From RPQJ01 sp963793005 (GTDB lineage: Bacteria > Pseudomonadota > Gammaproteobacteria > Steroidobacterales > Steroidobacteraceae): a stretch of DNA of 64,000 bases. The stretch covers positions 248,001-312,000 of the forward strand of contig CAWBYP010000002.1 of assembly GCA_963793005.1 (NCBI GenBank). The letters are read 5' to 3'. This document shows positions 43,024 through 51,975 of this stretch, piece by piece. The notes below the pieces were generated by a model, which was not told the DNA's origin, searched no databases, and saw only the letters and a list, made by a program, of their open reading frames with translations. Positions within the stretch are counted from its first letter, which is position 1; each line of letters starts with the position of its first letter. A program made the position numbers and the translations under genes.

Positions 43024-43495
43024 GCGTAAGCGTGATACTTGCGTTGACCAGTCCCGGGGCGGAGCCGGCATCGATGGTCGCATCGGAAACGCTGATACCG
43101 AACCGCATCTGCAGGCCTGCCAGCCAGGTGATCATTGCGTCGAACGGCGCACCTTCGAGACGCAGCCGTAAACCGTTGTTGCCGCTCGGGCTCTGGTCAC
43201 GGATGGAGCTGCCCAGGCCGGACTGGCGTCCGGTGCGGTCCACCAGCACCACGAGGGATTCCTTTGTACCGGCGTCACCGGTTGCTGCCATCGCCGCTAC
43301 CCTGGGTGCCGCCTGCTGCATCCAGGCGAGATCTGCGGCCTTTCGCTCCACGCGCACCAACTGCCTCGCGTGCATGTGCTGCAGGGGCAGCACGACAGCC
43401 AGGTAAAGCACGGCGATACCGACCAGAGCTGCTGCGCCGTAGACCAGTTTTCGTTCGCGGGGCGCGAGGTTGGCGAGCCAGGAGCGGATGTTCAT
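43001..43495 (-). CDS. gspM: Type II secretion system protein GspM
   Basis: GspM (164 residues) has a short cytoplasmic start, one membrane helix (about 17-36, KLVYGAAALVGIAVLYLAVVL-like) and a periplasmic ferredoxin-like domain. It is an inner-membrane platform subunit that stabilises GspL and the ATPase GspE. It overlaps gspL by 4 bp and gspN by 23 bp. Identification rests on length, topology and position, with MNIRSWLANLAPRERK typical of the family. Confidence 0.88.
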   Translation of the reverse strand: MNIRSWLANLAPRERKLVYGAAALVGIAVLYLAVVLPLQHMHARQLVRVERKAADLAWMQQAAPRVAAMAATGDAGTKESLVVLVDRTGRQSGLGSSIRDQSPSGNNGLRLRLEGAPFDAMITWLAGLQMRFGISVSDATIDAGSAPGLVNASITLTHGASAAP

Positions 43496-44715
43496 GACCG
43501 GCCCAACTTCACGACCAGCCTTCCTTCGACCATCTCGCCGCGCGGCGTCGCTGACTGCAGCTCGGCGCTCAGGCCGCCCACGCTCATCGCCTGCTTCAAC
43601 CCGTCCAGCGACTCGACCGACGGTGCCGTGAGCCGCAGGTCGACGGCGTCGCCGCGGCAGCTGATCGACTCGACGCGCGCCTGCGGGGTGCCGGCAATCG
43701 CACGCGACAAGACCGACAGCGTCGGCAGCAGTGCACTGTTCCCGCCACCACCGCCAAGCAGGCCTTCCATCTGAGCGCGCGGGTTAACCACCTTCTGCCC
43801 GGGCAGCGCCTGCGCGAACACCTGGGCGATCTGCGCATCGAGCTTCTTCTCCGCCCCCGAGAGCTGCCACATGGACAGTCCCTGCACGACCACGAACGCG
43901 AGCACGGTGGCGGCCGCCAGCGCCGCCGGCAGCCGCCAACGGCGGAATCCCACCGCCAGCGACGAACGCGCCGCGTAGGGCCCCTGCAGCAGGTTCACCG
44001 CCGTTGCGTGTATGCACTGGCTCGCCAGCAGCGGCAGCGACCCATCCGGGAGCAGCTTCACCTGCAGTGTCGAGGCGTGCTCGCGCAGCGCCTCGATGGT
44101 TTCGCGATGCTGTTCGTAATCGGCCGGAGCAGCGTAGAACGCGATGTGCCCGGCCGGGTTGCCGGCGCCGTCGACCGCGAGGGCGATGGCATCCGCCAGC
44201 GGATCGGCGTCGAGCGCGAAAGGAATGGAGCCTTCACGGCGGACGTGGAGAGTCTCGCCGTCGAACAGGATGGTGGTGCCGCCGGGTGTCGAGGGCACCA
44301 GGGCCGTGTCGGCATACGCCGCGTCGGGGTGGATGCCGGCAGCGTCGCAGGCTTCCAGCCAACGGTCCATCAGGTGCCGCGATACAACGGCAACCGGCGT
44401 GGCCGCGGCGCCGCTCGCCTTGTCGCCAATCGCGAAATGCAGCCCCTCTACATCGGAGGCCAGCTGTTCCTCGAGGGCAAATGGCACCGCCTGCGCAAGA
44501 CGGGCGCCACCACGCAGGGGCAACTCAGGCTGGGCCAGCGTAACCTCGCTGCCGGGCAGCAGCAGCACGACCGCACGCAGCTGCGCGAGCCCCAACGCGT
44601 CGGCGAGCGGGCCTGTCTGGACCGGACCAGATCGCGCGCCGTTCGCATCGACGATCAGCCACGAAGCCTGCGCCCCTTCGGCGGCGCGCAGGCGAATCAC
44701 CAGCGTCTCAGACAT
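43492..44715 (-). CDS. gspL: Type II secretion system protein GspL
   Basis: GspL (407 residues) has an actin-like cytoplasmic domain (about 1-245), a membrane helix (about 262-285) and a periplasmic domain. It recruits the ATPase GspE to the platform. SEVTLAQPELPLRGGARLAQAVPFALEEQLA is the conserved segment of the cytoplasmic part. It overlaps gspM by 4 bp. The gspE gene itself is not in the window. Confidence 0.9.
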   Translation of the reverse strand: MSETLVIRLRAAEGAQASWLIVDANGARSGPVQTGPLADALGLAQLRAVVLLLPGSEVTLAQPELPLRGGARLAQAVPFALEEQLASDVEGLHFAIGDKASGAAATPVAVVSRHLMDRWLEACDAAGIHPDAAYADTALVPSTPGGTTILFDGETLHVRREGSIPFALDADPLADAIALAVDGAGNPAGHIAFYAAPADYEQHRETIEALREHASTLQVKLLPDGSLPLLASQCIHATAVNLLQGPYAARSSLAVGFRRWRLPAALAAATVLAFVVVQGLSMWQLSGAEKKLDAQIAQVFAQALPGQKVVNPRAQMEGLLGGGGGNSALLPTLSVLSRAIAGTPQARVESISCRGDAVDLRLTAPSVESLDGLKQAMSVGGLSAELQSATPRGEMVEGRLVVKLGRS

Positions 44716-44730
44716 CGGGCCTCGGGAGGA

Positions 44731-45687
44731 TCATTCGGTTCCGAAACTGCGCAACTGGGGACGCACAAGTCCTCCCTGTCCACGCACGAGGAGACTGTAC
44801 AGCGTGAAATCGGTGGTGCCAATAGTGACCCATACCGTCGCGCCGAAGAAATTGCTGGATTCCCCGATGGAGTCCTTGACCTTCTGATATTCCTGCTCGC
44901 CGAATGATCCGCGCAGGTCCGTCAGGGTGGGAAAACAACCGTTCTCGCGGCGCTTGGCGAGGTCTTCGGGGCTCAGGCCGAACTCGCGAACGTTCTCGAC
45001 CAGCGCATCGATGACGATACCGGGAGCCGTGCACACGTTCAGCTTGGTGCCGACTGGAAGCGCGGTTACATAGGGCTTGAGCTTCGCATAGCGCTCAGGG
45101 CCAAAGCCGGGCAGCGACAGCAACTCGCTCGCACGCGTGATGGGCATGTTGGCTGCGAGATAGGGAGGGTTCTGGCCGGTGTAGACGCTATCCTCTGCGC
45201 CGTCCGGGAACCCGGGCTGCGTGTCTTCGTCGATCCAGTCGGCCATCATCGACGCCCAGGTCGGCTCCAGGTCCAGCCAGGTGAGGATTCGCGCCAGTTG
45301 CAGGACTGCGTCCGGATTGGTCGTCCCGTCGCCGAAAACCAGGTTGTTCAGGTTGAAGCGGCCCTGCAGGTCCTCCAGCCGTCCCGCAACCGTACCGCCC
45401 TCGATCGGCAATGGTGGAAGTGGCCTCGCCCAGTTCTCCGTGAAGTTATCAACCTGCGACTCCTGCTCGTCGCGCTGCAGGACGTCGGCCGCCCAGGCTT
45501 CCGCGCCGAGCGCGACCTCGAAAGCCTGGTCGAGCGCGAACAGCGTGCTGGCACGCCGCTGGTCGAGCATGCCGCGATAGATGACGTTCACGGCCAGTAT
45601 CGTGGCGAGCGCCACGATCAGCACCGCCGTGATCAGCGCAACGCCGCGCTGCGCCCCGCGCGTCGCGTGCCGCCTGGGAACGCTCAT
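44731..45687 (-). CDS. gspK: Type II secretion minor pseudopilin GspK
   Basis: The 318-residue protein has a prepilin-type N-terminus (GVALITAVLIVALATILAV, cleavage after Gly15) and the large alpha domain typical of GspK, with RITRASELLSLPGFGPERYAKLKPYV. Position +5 of the mature protein is Thr instead of Glu, as expected for GspK, which caps the pseudopilus tip. It overlaps gspJ by 4 bp. Confidence 0.93.
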   Translation of the reverse strand: MSVPRRHATRGAQRGVALITAVLIVALATILAVNVIYRGMLDQRRASTLFALDQAFEVALGAEAWAADVLQRDEQESQVDNFTENWARPLPPLPIEGGTVAGRLEDLQGRFNLNNLVFGDGTTNPDAVLQLARILTWLDLEPTWASMMADWIDEDTQPGFPDGAEDSVYTGQNPPYLAANMPITRASELLSLPGFGPERYAKLKPYVTALPVGTKLNVCTAPGIVIDALVENVREFGLSPEDLAKRRENGCFPTLTDLRGSFGEQEYQKVKDSIGESSNFFGATVWVTIGTTDFTLYSLLVRGQGGLVRPQLRSFGTE

Positions 45688-46301
45688 CCAGGCACCTCGA
45701 CGAGACGGCGGACAGTGCCCCAGTCGTCAAGCTCAATGATGACTTCAACGGCGGCCGGGCGCCGGCGTGCCTCCGCGGGATCGGTCGTCTGCACCTCGGG
45801 CCACTGGTCGACCCAGCTGCGGCTGGCGTCCAGGACCCGGAAGGTGATCGACGTGACGCCGGTCAGCATCCTCTCGCGGACGGGTTCGAGGGCGAGCGTG
45901 CGGTCCAGCACCGGCCAGTGGTCGCGCCAGAGTTCCAGGTTCTCCATCCTGTAACCGACGCGCTGCACGGTCGGGCGCGGCAACCCGGCCGTGTTGCTCC
46001 AGCCCGCCCGGCTCAGCTCCAGGCGGTATTCGGTCGTGACGCCGAGCATCAGCGACGGCAACCTAGTGTCGCCGATCGGCTCACGGATGGCGCGGGGCTC
46101 GACCTGTTCGAGGTCCTGGACGAGCGTCTGCACGGCGCGCTGCACCTGCCGCGTACGATCGAGTCGCTGCTCGGCATACTCGCTCTGTTTCTGCAGCTGC
46201 GTGTAGCCGCTCAGCGCCAGCACGCCAACGACCGAGAAGATCGCGACGGCGACCAGCAACTCGAGCAGCGTGAACCCGGCATGTCGGCTTGGCACGCTCA
46301 T
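45684..46301 (-). CDS. gspJ: Type II secretion minor pseudopilin GspJ
   Basis: GspJ (205 residues) has a nine-residue leader and cleavage site AG|FTLLELLVAVAIFSVVG. With GspI and GspK it forms the tip complex of the pseudopilus in the inner membrane and periplasm. RVGYRMENLELWRDHWPVLDR fits the family's core. It overlaps gspI and gspK by 4 bp each. Confidence 0.93.
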   Translation of the reverse strand: MSVPSRHAGFTLLELLVAVAIFSVVGVLALSGYTQLQKQSEYAEQRLDRTRQVQRAVQTLVQDLEQVEPRAIREPIGDTRLPSLMLGVTTEYRLELSRAGWSNTAGLPRPTVQRVGYRMENLELWRDHWPVLDRTLALEPVRERMLTGVTSITFRVLDASRSWVDQWPEVQTTDPAEARRRPAAVEVIIELDDWGTVRRLVEVPG

Positions 46302-46876
46302 TCCAGGTCTTCGTCATTCTTGGGATTTATTATCGGCGGCACGCCTTCCGCGGGCGGTGTCACCGGCGGATTCTTCTCGCCGCCGTCCTCACCGCTGTCG
46401 CCGCCGTCCTCGTCCTGGCCTGGCGCACCGTTTCCAGCGCCGCTCCATGCGATCGTGCCGCCCCCGGCCGGGCCCACCGCGCTTCCATAGAAACCGGTCA
46501 CCGATGCCAGCACGACATCGTCGCGTGCATCCGCGGGACGCACGCTGACATCCATGCGCCGCAGGCTCTGCACCTCGGTCTGCGTGACTCGCATGGACCA
46601 GCGCCAGCGCTGGCCGGCGAACTCCACGTCGTCCGATGAATCCGCGACCGGCGGCGGCGCCGGCTGGAGCCGCTGCTCGGTCACGACATTCATGGCGATC
46701 CAGTGCGCGATGGTCTTTTCGCGCAGGTAGGCACCGTTGCGCGCCTGCTGCGACACGGCCTCGATCACGCCCAGCATGCCGAGCGCGACGATGACCAGCG
46801 CCGCAAGCACCTCGATCAGCGTGAAGCCAGAGGCGGAGCGAACGGCTCGAGGCAGTACTTCAGCGGACGGCAGCAT
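46298..46876 (-). CDS. gspI: Type II secretion minor pseudopilin GspI with acidic tail
   Basis: GspI (192 residues) has cleavage site SG|FTLIEVLAALVIVALGMLG after residue 17 and the core up to about residue 140. It is longer than the usual 120-130 residues: from about 145 there is a Gly/Asp/Glu/Pro-rich tail (NGAPGQDEDGGDSGEDGG and on). ATG 46876 was chosen for the usual short leader. It overlaps gspH by 17 bp and gspJ by 4 bp. Confidence 0.9.
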   Translation of the reverse strand: MLPSAEVLPRAVRSASGFTLIEVLAALVIVALGMLGVIEAVSQQARNGAYLREKTIAHWIAMNVVTEQRLQPAPPPVADSSDDVEFAGQRWRWSMRVTQTEVQSLRRMDVSVRPADARDDVVLASVTGFYGSAVGPAGGGTIAWSGAGNGAPGQDEDGGDSGEDGGEKNPPVTPPAEGVPPIINPKNDEDLE

Positions 46877-47447
46877 CGTCGACCTTGCCCGAGGTGAGCC
46901 TACCGTCCGTGCTGCCGGCAACGCGGCGTACTTCGTCGGCACCATCGCGCCGCAGCCGTATCTCGAACGGCACAAGGTCGCCCGACGCCTGCACCACGAC
47001 CTGCGGCGACAGCGCCTGTGCTTCCGTCTGGGCCGAGCGTGCCTTCATGAGCACCGCGCGAGACTCCAGCAGGAGATCCAGGCTGACGCCGTCGGGCATG
47101 GTTCGCTCACGAAGCAGCGGGTCCCCGGATACAGCCAGCCAGCGTTCGCTGCGCGTGTCGTAGCGAAGGAAGTCATAGCCGCGCGCATCCACGCGCAGGC
47201 CGAGATCGCGGCCCTGCAGCATGGCTTCCTCACGCGCCTGGCCGAGCACGGCGGCGAGGCGTGCGGCCTCCTGGTCCATCTCGTGGTCGCCCCCGAGCAC
47301 TTTTATCGAGACGACCGCCATGCTGGAGATGATGCCAATGATGACGACGACGACCAGCACCTCGAGCAGCGTGAAGCCCGAGGCACGGGAGCCGGCGCGC
47401 GCAAGCCGGATGACGCTACTCGATGTTCCAGCTACCGATGTCGGCAT
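46860..47447 (-). CDS. gspH: Type II secretion minor pseudopilin GspH
   Basis: GspH (195 residues) has a 24-residue leader and cleavage site SG|FTLLEVLVVVVIIGIISSM. The following AVVSIKVLGGDHEMDQEAARLAAVL fits GspH. The ATG at 47447 overlaps gspG by 32 bp; no later plausible start keeps the charged leader. Residues up to 195 show the usual beta-rich domain. Confidence 0.9.
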   Translation of the reverse strand: MPTSVAGTSSSVIRLARAGSRASGFTLLEVLVVVVIIGIISSMAVVSIKVLGGDHEMDQEAARLAAVLGQAREEAMLQGRDLGLRVDARGYDFLRYDTRSERWLAVSGDPLLRERTMPDGVSLDLLLESRAVLMKARSAQTEAQALSPQVVVQASGDLVPFEIRLRRDGADEVRRVAGSTDGRLTSGKVDDAAVR

Positions 47448-47892
47448 CTTGACCCTCGCCACCCGGCTGGCCGTCGGCGCCGAGGGTGTAGAGGTCGTAG
47501 TCACCGTGGGAGCCCGGGGCCAGATAGTTGTAGTCATTGCCCCATGGATCCTTTTTCAGGCCGTCGATGTAACCCCCTTCCTTCCAGTTCCGGATGTTCG
47601 GGTCGACAGGGCGCTTGACCAGCGCCTCGAGTCCCTGCTCGGTCGTGGGGTAGCGGAAGTTGTCCATGCGATAGAGGTTGAGCGCCGTCTCGTAGGCGCG
47701 GACGTCCTGCCGGGCCTTCGTGACCCGCGCATCGTCGATGCGGCGGATCACGTTCGGCGCCACCAGCGCCGCGAGGATTCCGAGGATCACCACGACGACC
47801 ATGATTTCGATCAGCGTGAATCCCGATAGCCGCAAGCGCGGCCCATGGAATCGGAAAGCGCCCGGAGGACGGGTGAATGCGGGGAAGTTCAT
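47416..47892 (-). CDS. gspG: Type II secretion major pseudopilin GspG
   Basis: GspG (158 residues) has a 24-residue leader with cleavage site SG|FTLIEIMVVVVILGILAALVAPNV. KARQDVRAYETALNLYRMDNF and YPTTEQGLEALVKRP are hallmarks of the major pseudopilin, and the C-terminal LGADGQPGGEGQDADIGSW carries the calcium-site residues. It is the first gene of the minus-strand gsp run; gspC, D, E and F are not here. An extended -10 lies upstream. Confidence 0.96.
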   Translation of the reverse strand: MNFPAFTRPPGAFRFHGPRLRLSGFTLIEIMVVVVILGILAALVAPNVIRRIDDARVTKARQDVRAYETALNLYRMDNFRYPTTEQGLEALVKRPVDPNIRNWKEGGYIDGLKKDPWGNDYNYLAPGSHGDYDLYTLGADGQPGGEGQDADIGSWNIE

Positions 47893-47926
47893 CGCGTGAT
47901 CACGCCTGTGGCTGTAGAGTCGTGGA

Positions 47927-47935
47927 ATCATAGCA
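47927..47935 (-). promoter_or_regulatory. Extended -10 promoter element of the gsp operon
   Basis: TGCTATGAT on the minus strand matches the extended -10 TGnTATAAT with one change, about 35 bp before the gspG ATG. No -35 is recognisable, as is common for extended -10 promoters. The divergent rhombosortase gene starts about 30 bp on the other side. Confidence 0.4.
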
Positions 47936-47964
47936 AATGGCGGCACCGGACCCCCTGGTTGAGC

Positions 47965-48570
47965 GTGGACGCGCGTATCACCACAACTCGCAATGCGAAC
48001 TGGCGCACGGCTGCCGGCCTCGGCCTGCTGCTCGCCGCGCTGTGGCTGGCCGGCCCGGCAGTGACGGCATGCCTGCGCTACGAGCGTGTCGCCGTACTCG
48101 GGGGGCAGGCCTGGCGCCTGGTAAGCGGTCACCTGGTACACGCGGATGCCACTCACCTGGCATGGAACCTCGCCGGCGCGGCACTGGTGTGGTGGCTGTT
48201 CGCCGCTGAGTTCAATCGTCGTGGCTGGTGTCTCGTCATGCTCGCTTCGACTGCCGCGATCGACCTTGGTTTCATCTTCCTGATGCCGCAGCTCGAGTGG
48301 TACGTGGGCTTTTCCGGCGTACTGCACGGTTGCATGGCAGCGGGACTGGTCGCGTGGCTCGGCAGGGCACATGACCCGGTCACGCTCGCCGTGGCGCTGA
48401 TTTTCGCAGCCAAGCTCGGCTGGGAGCATTTCGCCGGTCCATTGCCATTCACCAGTTCCACGCTGGCGCTCCCGGTAGTGGTCGAGGCGCACAGTTTCGG
48501 CGCGATTGGCGGCGCAGTCGCAGCGCTTGGCCTGCTGCACGCACGTCGCCGGCTTGGCACGCCGCTATAA
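47965..48570 (+). CDS. rrtA: Rhombosortase (rhomboid-family intramembrane serine protease)
   Basis: This 201-residue polytopic membrane protein has the rhomboid features HADATHLAWNLAGA in an early helix, the catalytic serine S117 in GFSGVLHG and the catalytic histidine H176 in EAHSFGAIGG. The short form with these motifs is the rhombosortase group, which processes proteins carrying a C-terminal GlyGly-CTERM tag delivered by type II secretion. No substrate is in the window. GTG at 47965 was chosen for length; a TTG two codons earlier and upstream starts are possible. It lies back-to-back with gspG. Confidence 0.87.
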   Translation: MDARITTTRNANWRTAAGLGLLLAALWLAGPAVTACLRYERVAVLGGQAWRLVSGHLVHADATHLAWNLAGAALVWWLFAAEFNRRGWCLVMLASTAAIDLGFIFLMPQLEWYVGFSGVLHGCMAAGLVAWLGRAHDPVTLAVALIFAAKLGWEHFAGPLPFTSSTLALPVVVEAHSFGAIGGAVAALGLLHARRRLGTPL

Positions 48571-48611
48571 TCGGCCGGCCGCAAGGGGCGGCCCGCGTAC
48601 AGGGGAAAGTC

Positions 48612-49553
48612 ATGTCACTGGCATTCGTGTTTCCGGGCCAGGGTTCCCAGTCTGTCGGGATGCTTGCGGCGCTCGGGGCAGCCGAGCCGGTGGTACTGCA
48701 GACATTCGCCGAGGCCTCCGATGTGCTGGCTTACGATCTCTGGGCCCTGTGCCAACAGGGTCCCGAGTCGGAACTCGGGGCTACCGAACGCACCCAGCCG
48801 GCCATGCTCGCAGCCGGCGTAGCCACCTGGCGCGCCTGGCGCAGCCGCGGCGGCCCGATGCCCTCCGCCATGGCGGGACATAGCCTCGGCGAATACACGG
48901 CGCTCGTCTGTTCGGATGCGCTCGACTTCCGCACCGCCGTGGACCTGGTGAGATTCAGGGGCCAGGCCATGCAGCGCGCAGTGCCGCTCGGAACCGGGGC
49001 AATGGCGGCAGTGCTCGGGCTGTCCGACGAAGACGTGGCCGCGGCCTGTCGCGAAGCGGCCAATGGCGAGGTCGTCGAGGCGGTCAATTTCAACGCACCC
49101 GGGCAGGTCGTCATCGCCGGGCACGCATCGGCGGTGTCGCGCGCGATCGAGGCGACGAAGGCCCGCGGCGCCAAGCGCGCCGTCGCGCTCCCGGTCAGTG
49201 TCCCCTCGCACAGCAGCCTGATGACCGGTGCGGCCGACGAACTCGCCGCGCGACTGGCAGCGGTCGACATACGGATGCCGAACGTACCCGATGTGTACAC
49301 GGTGGACGTGAAACGCCACCAGACCCCGGACGGCATTCGCCGCGCACTGCGCGAGCAACTCTTCAAGCCGGTGCGCTGGGCGGACACGGTTCGCGCCATG
49401 CTGGCGGCAGGCGCCACCACGCTGGTCGAATGCGGCCCCGGCAAGGTGCTCACTTCGCTGAACAAGCGGGTCGAACGTCGCGCGGACCTGAAACTGCTTG
49501 CGATCGACGGTCCGGATACTCTGGCAACGGCGCTCGCGGCCGTAGGGGAATGA
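48612..49553 (+). CDS. fabD: Malonyl-CoA--ACP transacylase FabD
   Basis: FabD (313 residues) loads malonyl groups onto ACP. The motif FPGQGSQSVGM at the N-terminus and the catalytic serine S91 in GHSLGEYTALV are present, as are LPVSVPSHSSLM with the catalytic histidine and VECGPGKVL near the end. An AGGGGAAAG ribosome site precedes the ATG. It starts the fatty-acid cluster; plsX and fabH, its usual upstream neighbours, are not here. Confidence 0.97.
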   Translation: MSLAFVFPGQGSQSVGMLAALGAAEPVVLQTFAEASDVLAYDLWALCQQGPESELGATERTQPAMLAAGVATWRAWRSRGGPMPSAMAGHSLGEYTALVCSDALDFRTAVDLVRFRGQAMQRAVPLGTGAMAAVLGLSDEDVAAACREAANGEVVEAVNFNAPGQVVIAGHASAVSRAIEATKARGAKRAVALPVSVPSHSSLMTGAADELAARLAAVDIRMPNVPDVYTVDVKRHQTPDGIRRALREQLFKPVRWADTVRAMLAAGATTLVECGPGKVLTSLNKRVERRADLKLLAIDGPDTLATALAAVGE

Positions 49554-49557
49554 AGTG

Positions 49558-50298
49558 ATGCTCGACAACGACCTGGCACTCGTTACCGGCGCTTCCCGCG
49601 GAATCGGCCGCGCAATCGCGCTCGAACTCGGCCGACGCGGCGCAAACGTGATCGGCACGGCCACGTCCGATGCTGGCGCAGCGTCGATCGGCGAATCACT
49701 GGCGGCAGCGGGCTTGCGCGGGCGAGGCGTGGTGCTCGACGTATCAAGCGCCGACTCGGTCGAGCGCTGCTTCAAGGAACTCGAAGCGGCCGAGGGCACG
49801 CCCACGATCCTGGTCAACAACGCGGGCGTGACCCGAGACGGCCTGCTGATGCGCATGGGTGCGGAGGATTGGCAGACGGTGATCGACACCGACCTGACGG
49901 CCGTCTACAGGACCTGCAAGGCGGTAATGCGGGGGATGATGAAGGCGCGGCGCGGGCGAATCATCAATATCGCCTCGGTTGTCGCCGTCATGGGCAATGC
50001 CGGCCAGTGCAATTACGCGGCGGCCAAGGCCGGGCTGATCGGCTTCAGCAAAAGCCTGGCCAGGGAGGTCGGCTCGCGCGGGATAACGGTCAATGTGGTC
50101 GCGCCGGGCTTCATCGTGACGGACATGACCGATGCGCTGAACGAGCAGGCGCGCAAGTCGCTGCAGGAGCAGGTGCCGCTTGGGCGACTAGGGTCCCCGG
50201 ACGACATTGCGCACGCCGTTGCGTTCCTGGCCTCACCGCAGGCCGGCTACGTGACGGGTGAAACCCTGCACGTTAATGGCGGTATGTATATGATTTAA
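49558..50298 (+). CDS. fabG: 3-oxoacyl-ACP reductase FabG
   Basis: FabG (246 residues) reduces 3-oxoacyl-ACP with NADPH. The short-chain dehydrogenase motifs VTGASRGIG, NNAGVTRDGLLMRM and the catalytic Y-x-x-x-K in YAAAKAGLIGF are present. It lies 4 bp after fabD; a GTG one codon before the ATG is an alternative start. The C-terminus GYVTGETLHVNGGMYM is typical. Confidence 0.97.
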   Translation: MLDNDLALVTGASRGIGRAIALELGRRGANVIGTATSDAGAASIGESLAAAGLRGRGVVLDVSSADSVERCFKELEAAEGTPTILVNNAGVTRDGLLMRMGAEDWQTVIDTDLTAVYRTCKAVMRGMMKARRGRIINIASVVAVMGNAGQCNYAAAKAGLIGFSKSLAREVGSRGITVNVVAPGFIVTDMTDALNEQARKSLQEQVPLGRLGSPDDIAHAVAFLASPQAGYVTGETLHVNGGMYMI

Positions 50299-50316
50299 TT
50301 TGTGTTTTAGTTGCAA

Positions 50317-50346
50317 TTGGACCGCATGGGACCCTTAACTTAGAAT
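50317..50346 (+). promoter_or_regulatory. acpP promoter
   Basis: TTGGAC (50317-50322), an 18-bp spacer and TAGAAT (50341-50346) form a good sigma-70 promoter in the AT-richer 119-bp fabG-acpP gap, giving a leader of about 65 bases with a possible GC-rich hairpin. This allows acyl carrier protein to be made in excess of the enzymes. Confidence 0.6.
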
Positions 50347-50417
50347 ACGCGCCCCATGCCGGGTACTCGAAGGGGAGGTCCGGCTGGCATCGTTTCCCAC
50401 AGAGGACTCCGAAGAAC

Positions 50418-50660
50418 ATGAGCACCATCGAACAGCGGGTCAAGGCGATTGTTGCCGAACAGCTGGGGGTGAAGGAAGAAGAGGTCAATAACGATTCGTC
50501 CTTCGTAGACGACCTAGGCGCAGACTCGCTCGACACGGTCGAACTCGTGATGGCGCTCGAGGAAGAGTTCGAGACCGAGATTCCTGACGAGGACGCCGAG
50601 AAGATCACGACCGTCCAGCAGGCGATCGATTACATCAACGAGCGACGCAGCCAGGCCTGA
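50418..50660 (+). CDS. acpP: Acyl carrier protein
   Basis: The 80-residue acidic protein has the phosphopantetheine-site serine S37 in GADSLDTVELVMALEEEF, nearly identical to the E. coli region. It carries growing fatty acyl chains in the cytoplasm. AGAGGAC precedes the ATG. fabF follows after 70 bp. Confidence 0.98.
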   Translation: MSTIEQRVKAIVAEQLGVKEEEVNNDSSFVDDLGADSLDTVELVMALEEEFETEIPDEDAEKITTVQQAIDYINERRSQA

Positions 50661-50730
50661 GCTGCGATCGGCCCGGCCGCCACGGACGGCGGTCGCGGCA
50701 ACCACCTGCCCAGCCGGGGAGACGCTTCTT

Positions 50731-51975
50731 TTGTCCAAGCGTAGAGTCGTCGTCACCGGCCTCGGCATCGTTTCACCGCTCGGCAGCACCGTCGCATCGG
50801 CCTGGGATGGCGTGTGCAACGGCCGCAGCGGCATCGGCACGCTGACCAGGCTGGATACCAGCGCATTCCCGGTCCACATCGGTGGCGAGGTCGTCGGCTT
50901 CAATGCCGAGGACTACATGTCGTCGAAGGACATACGGAAATTTGATCCGTTCGTGCCCTACGGTTTTGCCGCCGCCGTGCAGGCAGTGACCGACTCCGGC
51001 ATCGAAGTCAACGAGGCGAATGCCCCGCGGATCGGAATCGCGATGGGCGCCGGCATCGGCGGTCTCAGCACCATCGAGGAGACCACGGCCAAGTGGCTCG
51101 AGTCCCTCACTCCGCGCAAGATTTCGCCGTTCTTCATTCCCGGCAGCATCATCAATGCTGCCGCCGGACAGGTGTCGATCCACTTCGGCATGAAAGGGCC
51201 CAACATCTCGCTGGTCACCGCGTGTACTACGTCCACGCACTCGATCGGTATTGCCGCCCGGTTGATCCAGTATGGCGACGCCGACGTGATGGTGGCTGGC
51301 GGTGCGGAGGCCGCATTCACGCCGCTTGGGCTCGGCAGTTTCGGCCAGGCCCGCGCGCTGTCGACCCGCAACGACGAGCCCACGCGTGCCAGCCGCCCGT
51401 GGGATCGGGACCGTGATGGATTCGTGATGTCCGAGGGCGCCGGCGCGATCGTGCTCGAGGAATACGAGCACGCGCGCGCGCGCGGAGCGCAGATCTACGC
51501 GGAGTTCGCGGGCTTCGGGATGAGCGGCGATGCCTACCACATCACGTCACCGCCGGAAGACGGCGAGGGCGCGCGCCTCGCCATGGCAAATGCGGTTCGT
51601 GACGCAGGCGTCGATCCCGGGGACGTGCAGTACATCAACGCGCACGCAACCTCGACCGAGCTGGGCGATCGGGCCGAGACGATCGCGATCAAGCGGGCAT
51701 TCGGTAATGACGCGGCCGGCCTTGCGGTCAGTTCGACCAAGTCCATGACCGGGCACCTGCTTGGCGCCGCAGGCGCGGTCGAGGCCATCTTCACGATCCT
51801 GGCAATCCGCGACGGCATCGTTCCACCCACGATCAACCTCGAGAATCCCGACCCGGCCTGCGATCTCGACTATGTCCCGGGCAGCGCGCGTCGCATGCCG
51901 CTCAAGGTGGCGTTGTCGAATTCGTTCGGCTTCGGCGGAACCAACGGCAGTCTCGTCTTCCGCGCCCCGCAGTGA
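50731..51975 (+). CDS. fabF: 3-oxoacyl-ACP synthase II FabF
   Basis: FabF (414 residues) condenses malonyl-ACP with acyl-ACP. The catalytic cysteine C165 is in TACTTSTHSIG, with histidines in NAHATSTELGD and STKSMTGHLLGAAGAVE. The start is a TTG preceded by GGGGAGACG; no ATG is available near the family N-terminus SKRRVVVTGLGIVSPLG. Its stop overlaps the pabB GTG. Confidence 0.97.
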   Translation: MSKRRVVVTGLGIVSPLGSTVASAWDGVCNGRSGIGTLTRLDTSAFPVHIGGEVVGFNAEDYMSSKDIRKFDPFVPYGFAAAVQAVTDSGIEVNEANAPRIGIAMGAGIGGLSTIEETTAKWLESLTPRKISPFFIPGSIINAAAGQVSIHFGMKGPNISLVTACTTSTHSIGIAARLIQYGDADVMVAGGAEAAFTPLGLGSFGQARALSTRNDEPTRASRPWDRDRDGFVMSEGAGAIVLEEYEHARARGAQIYAEFAGFGMSGDAYHITSPPEDGEGARLAMANAVRDAGVDPGDVQYINAHATSTELGDRAETIAIKRAFGNDAAGLAVSSTKSMTGHLLGAAGAVEAIFTILAIRDGIVPPTINLENPDPACDLDYVPGSARRMPLKVALSNSFGFGGTNGSLVFRAPQ

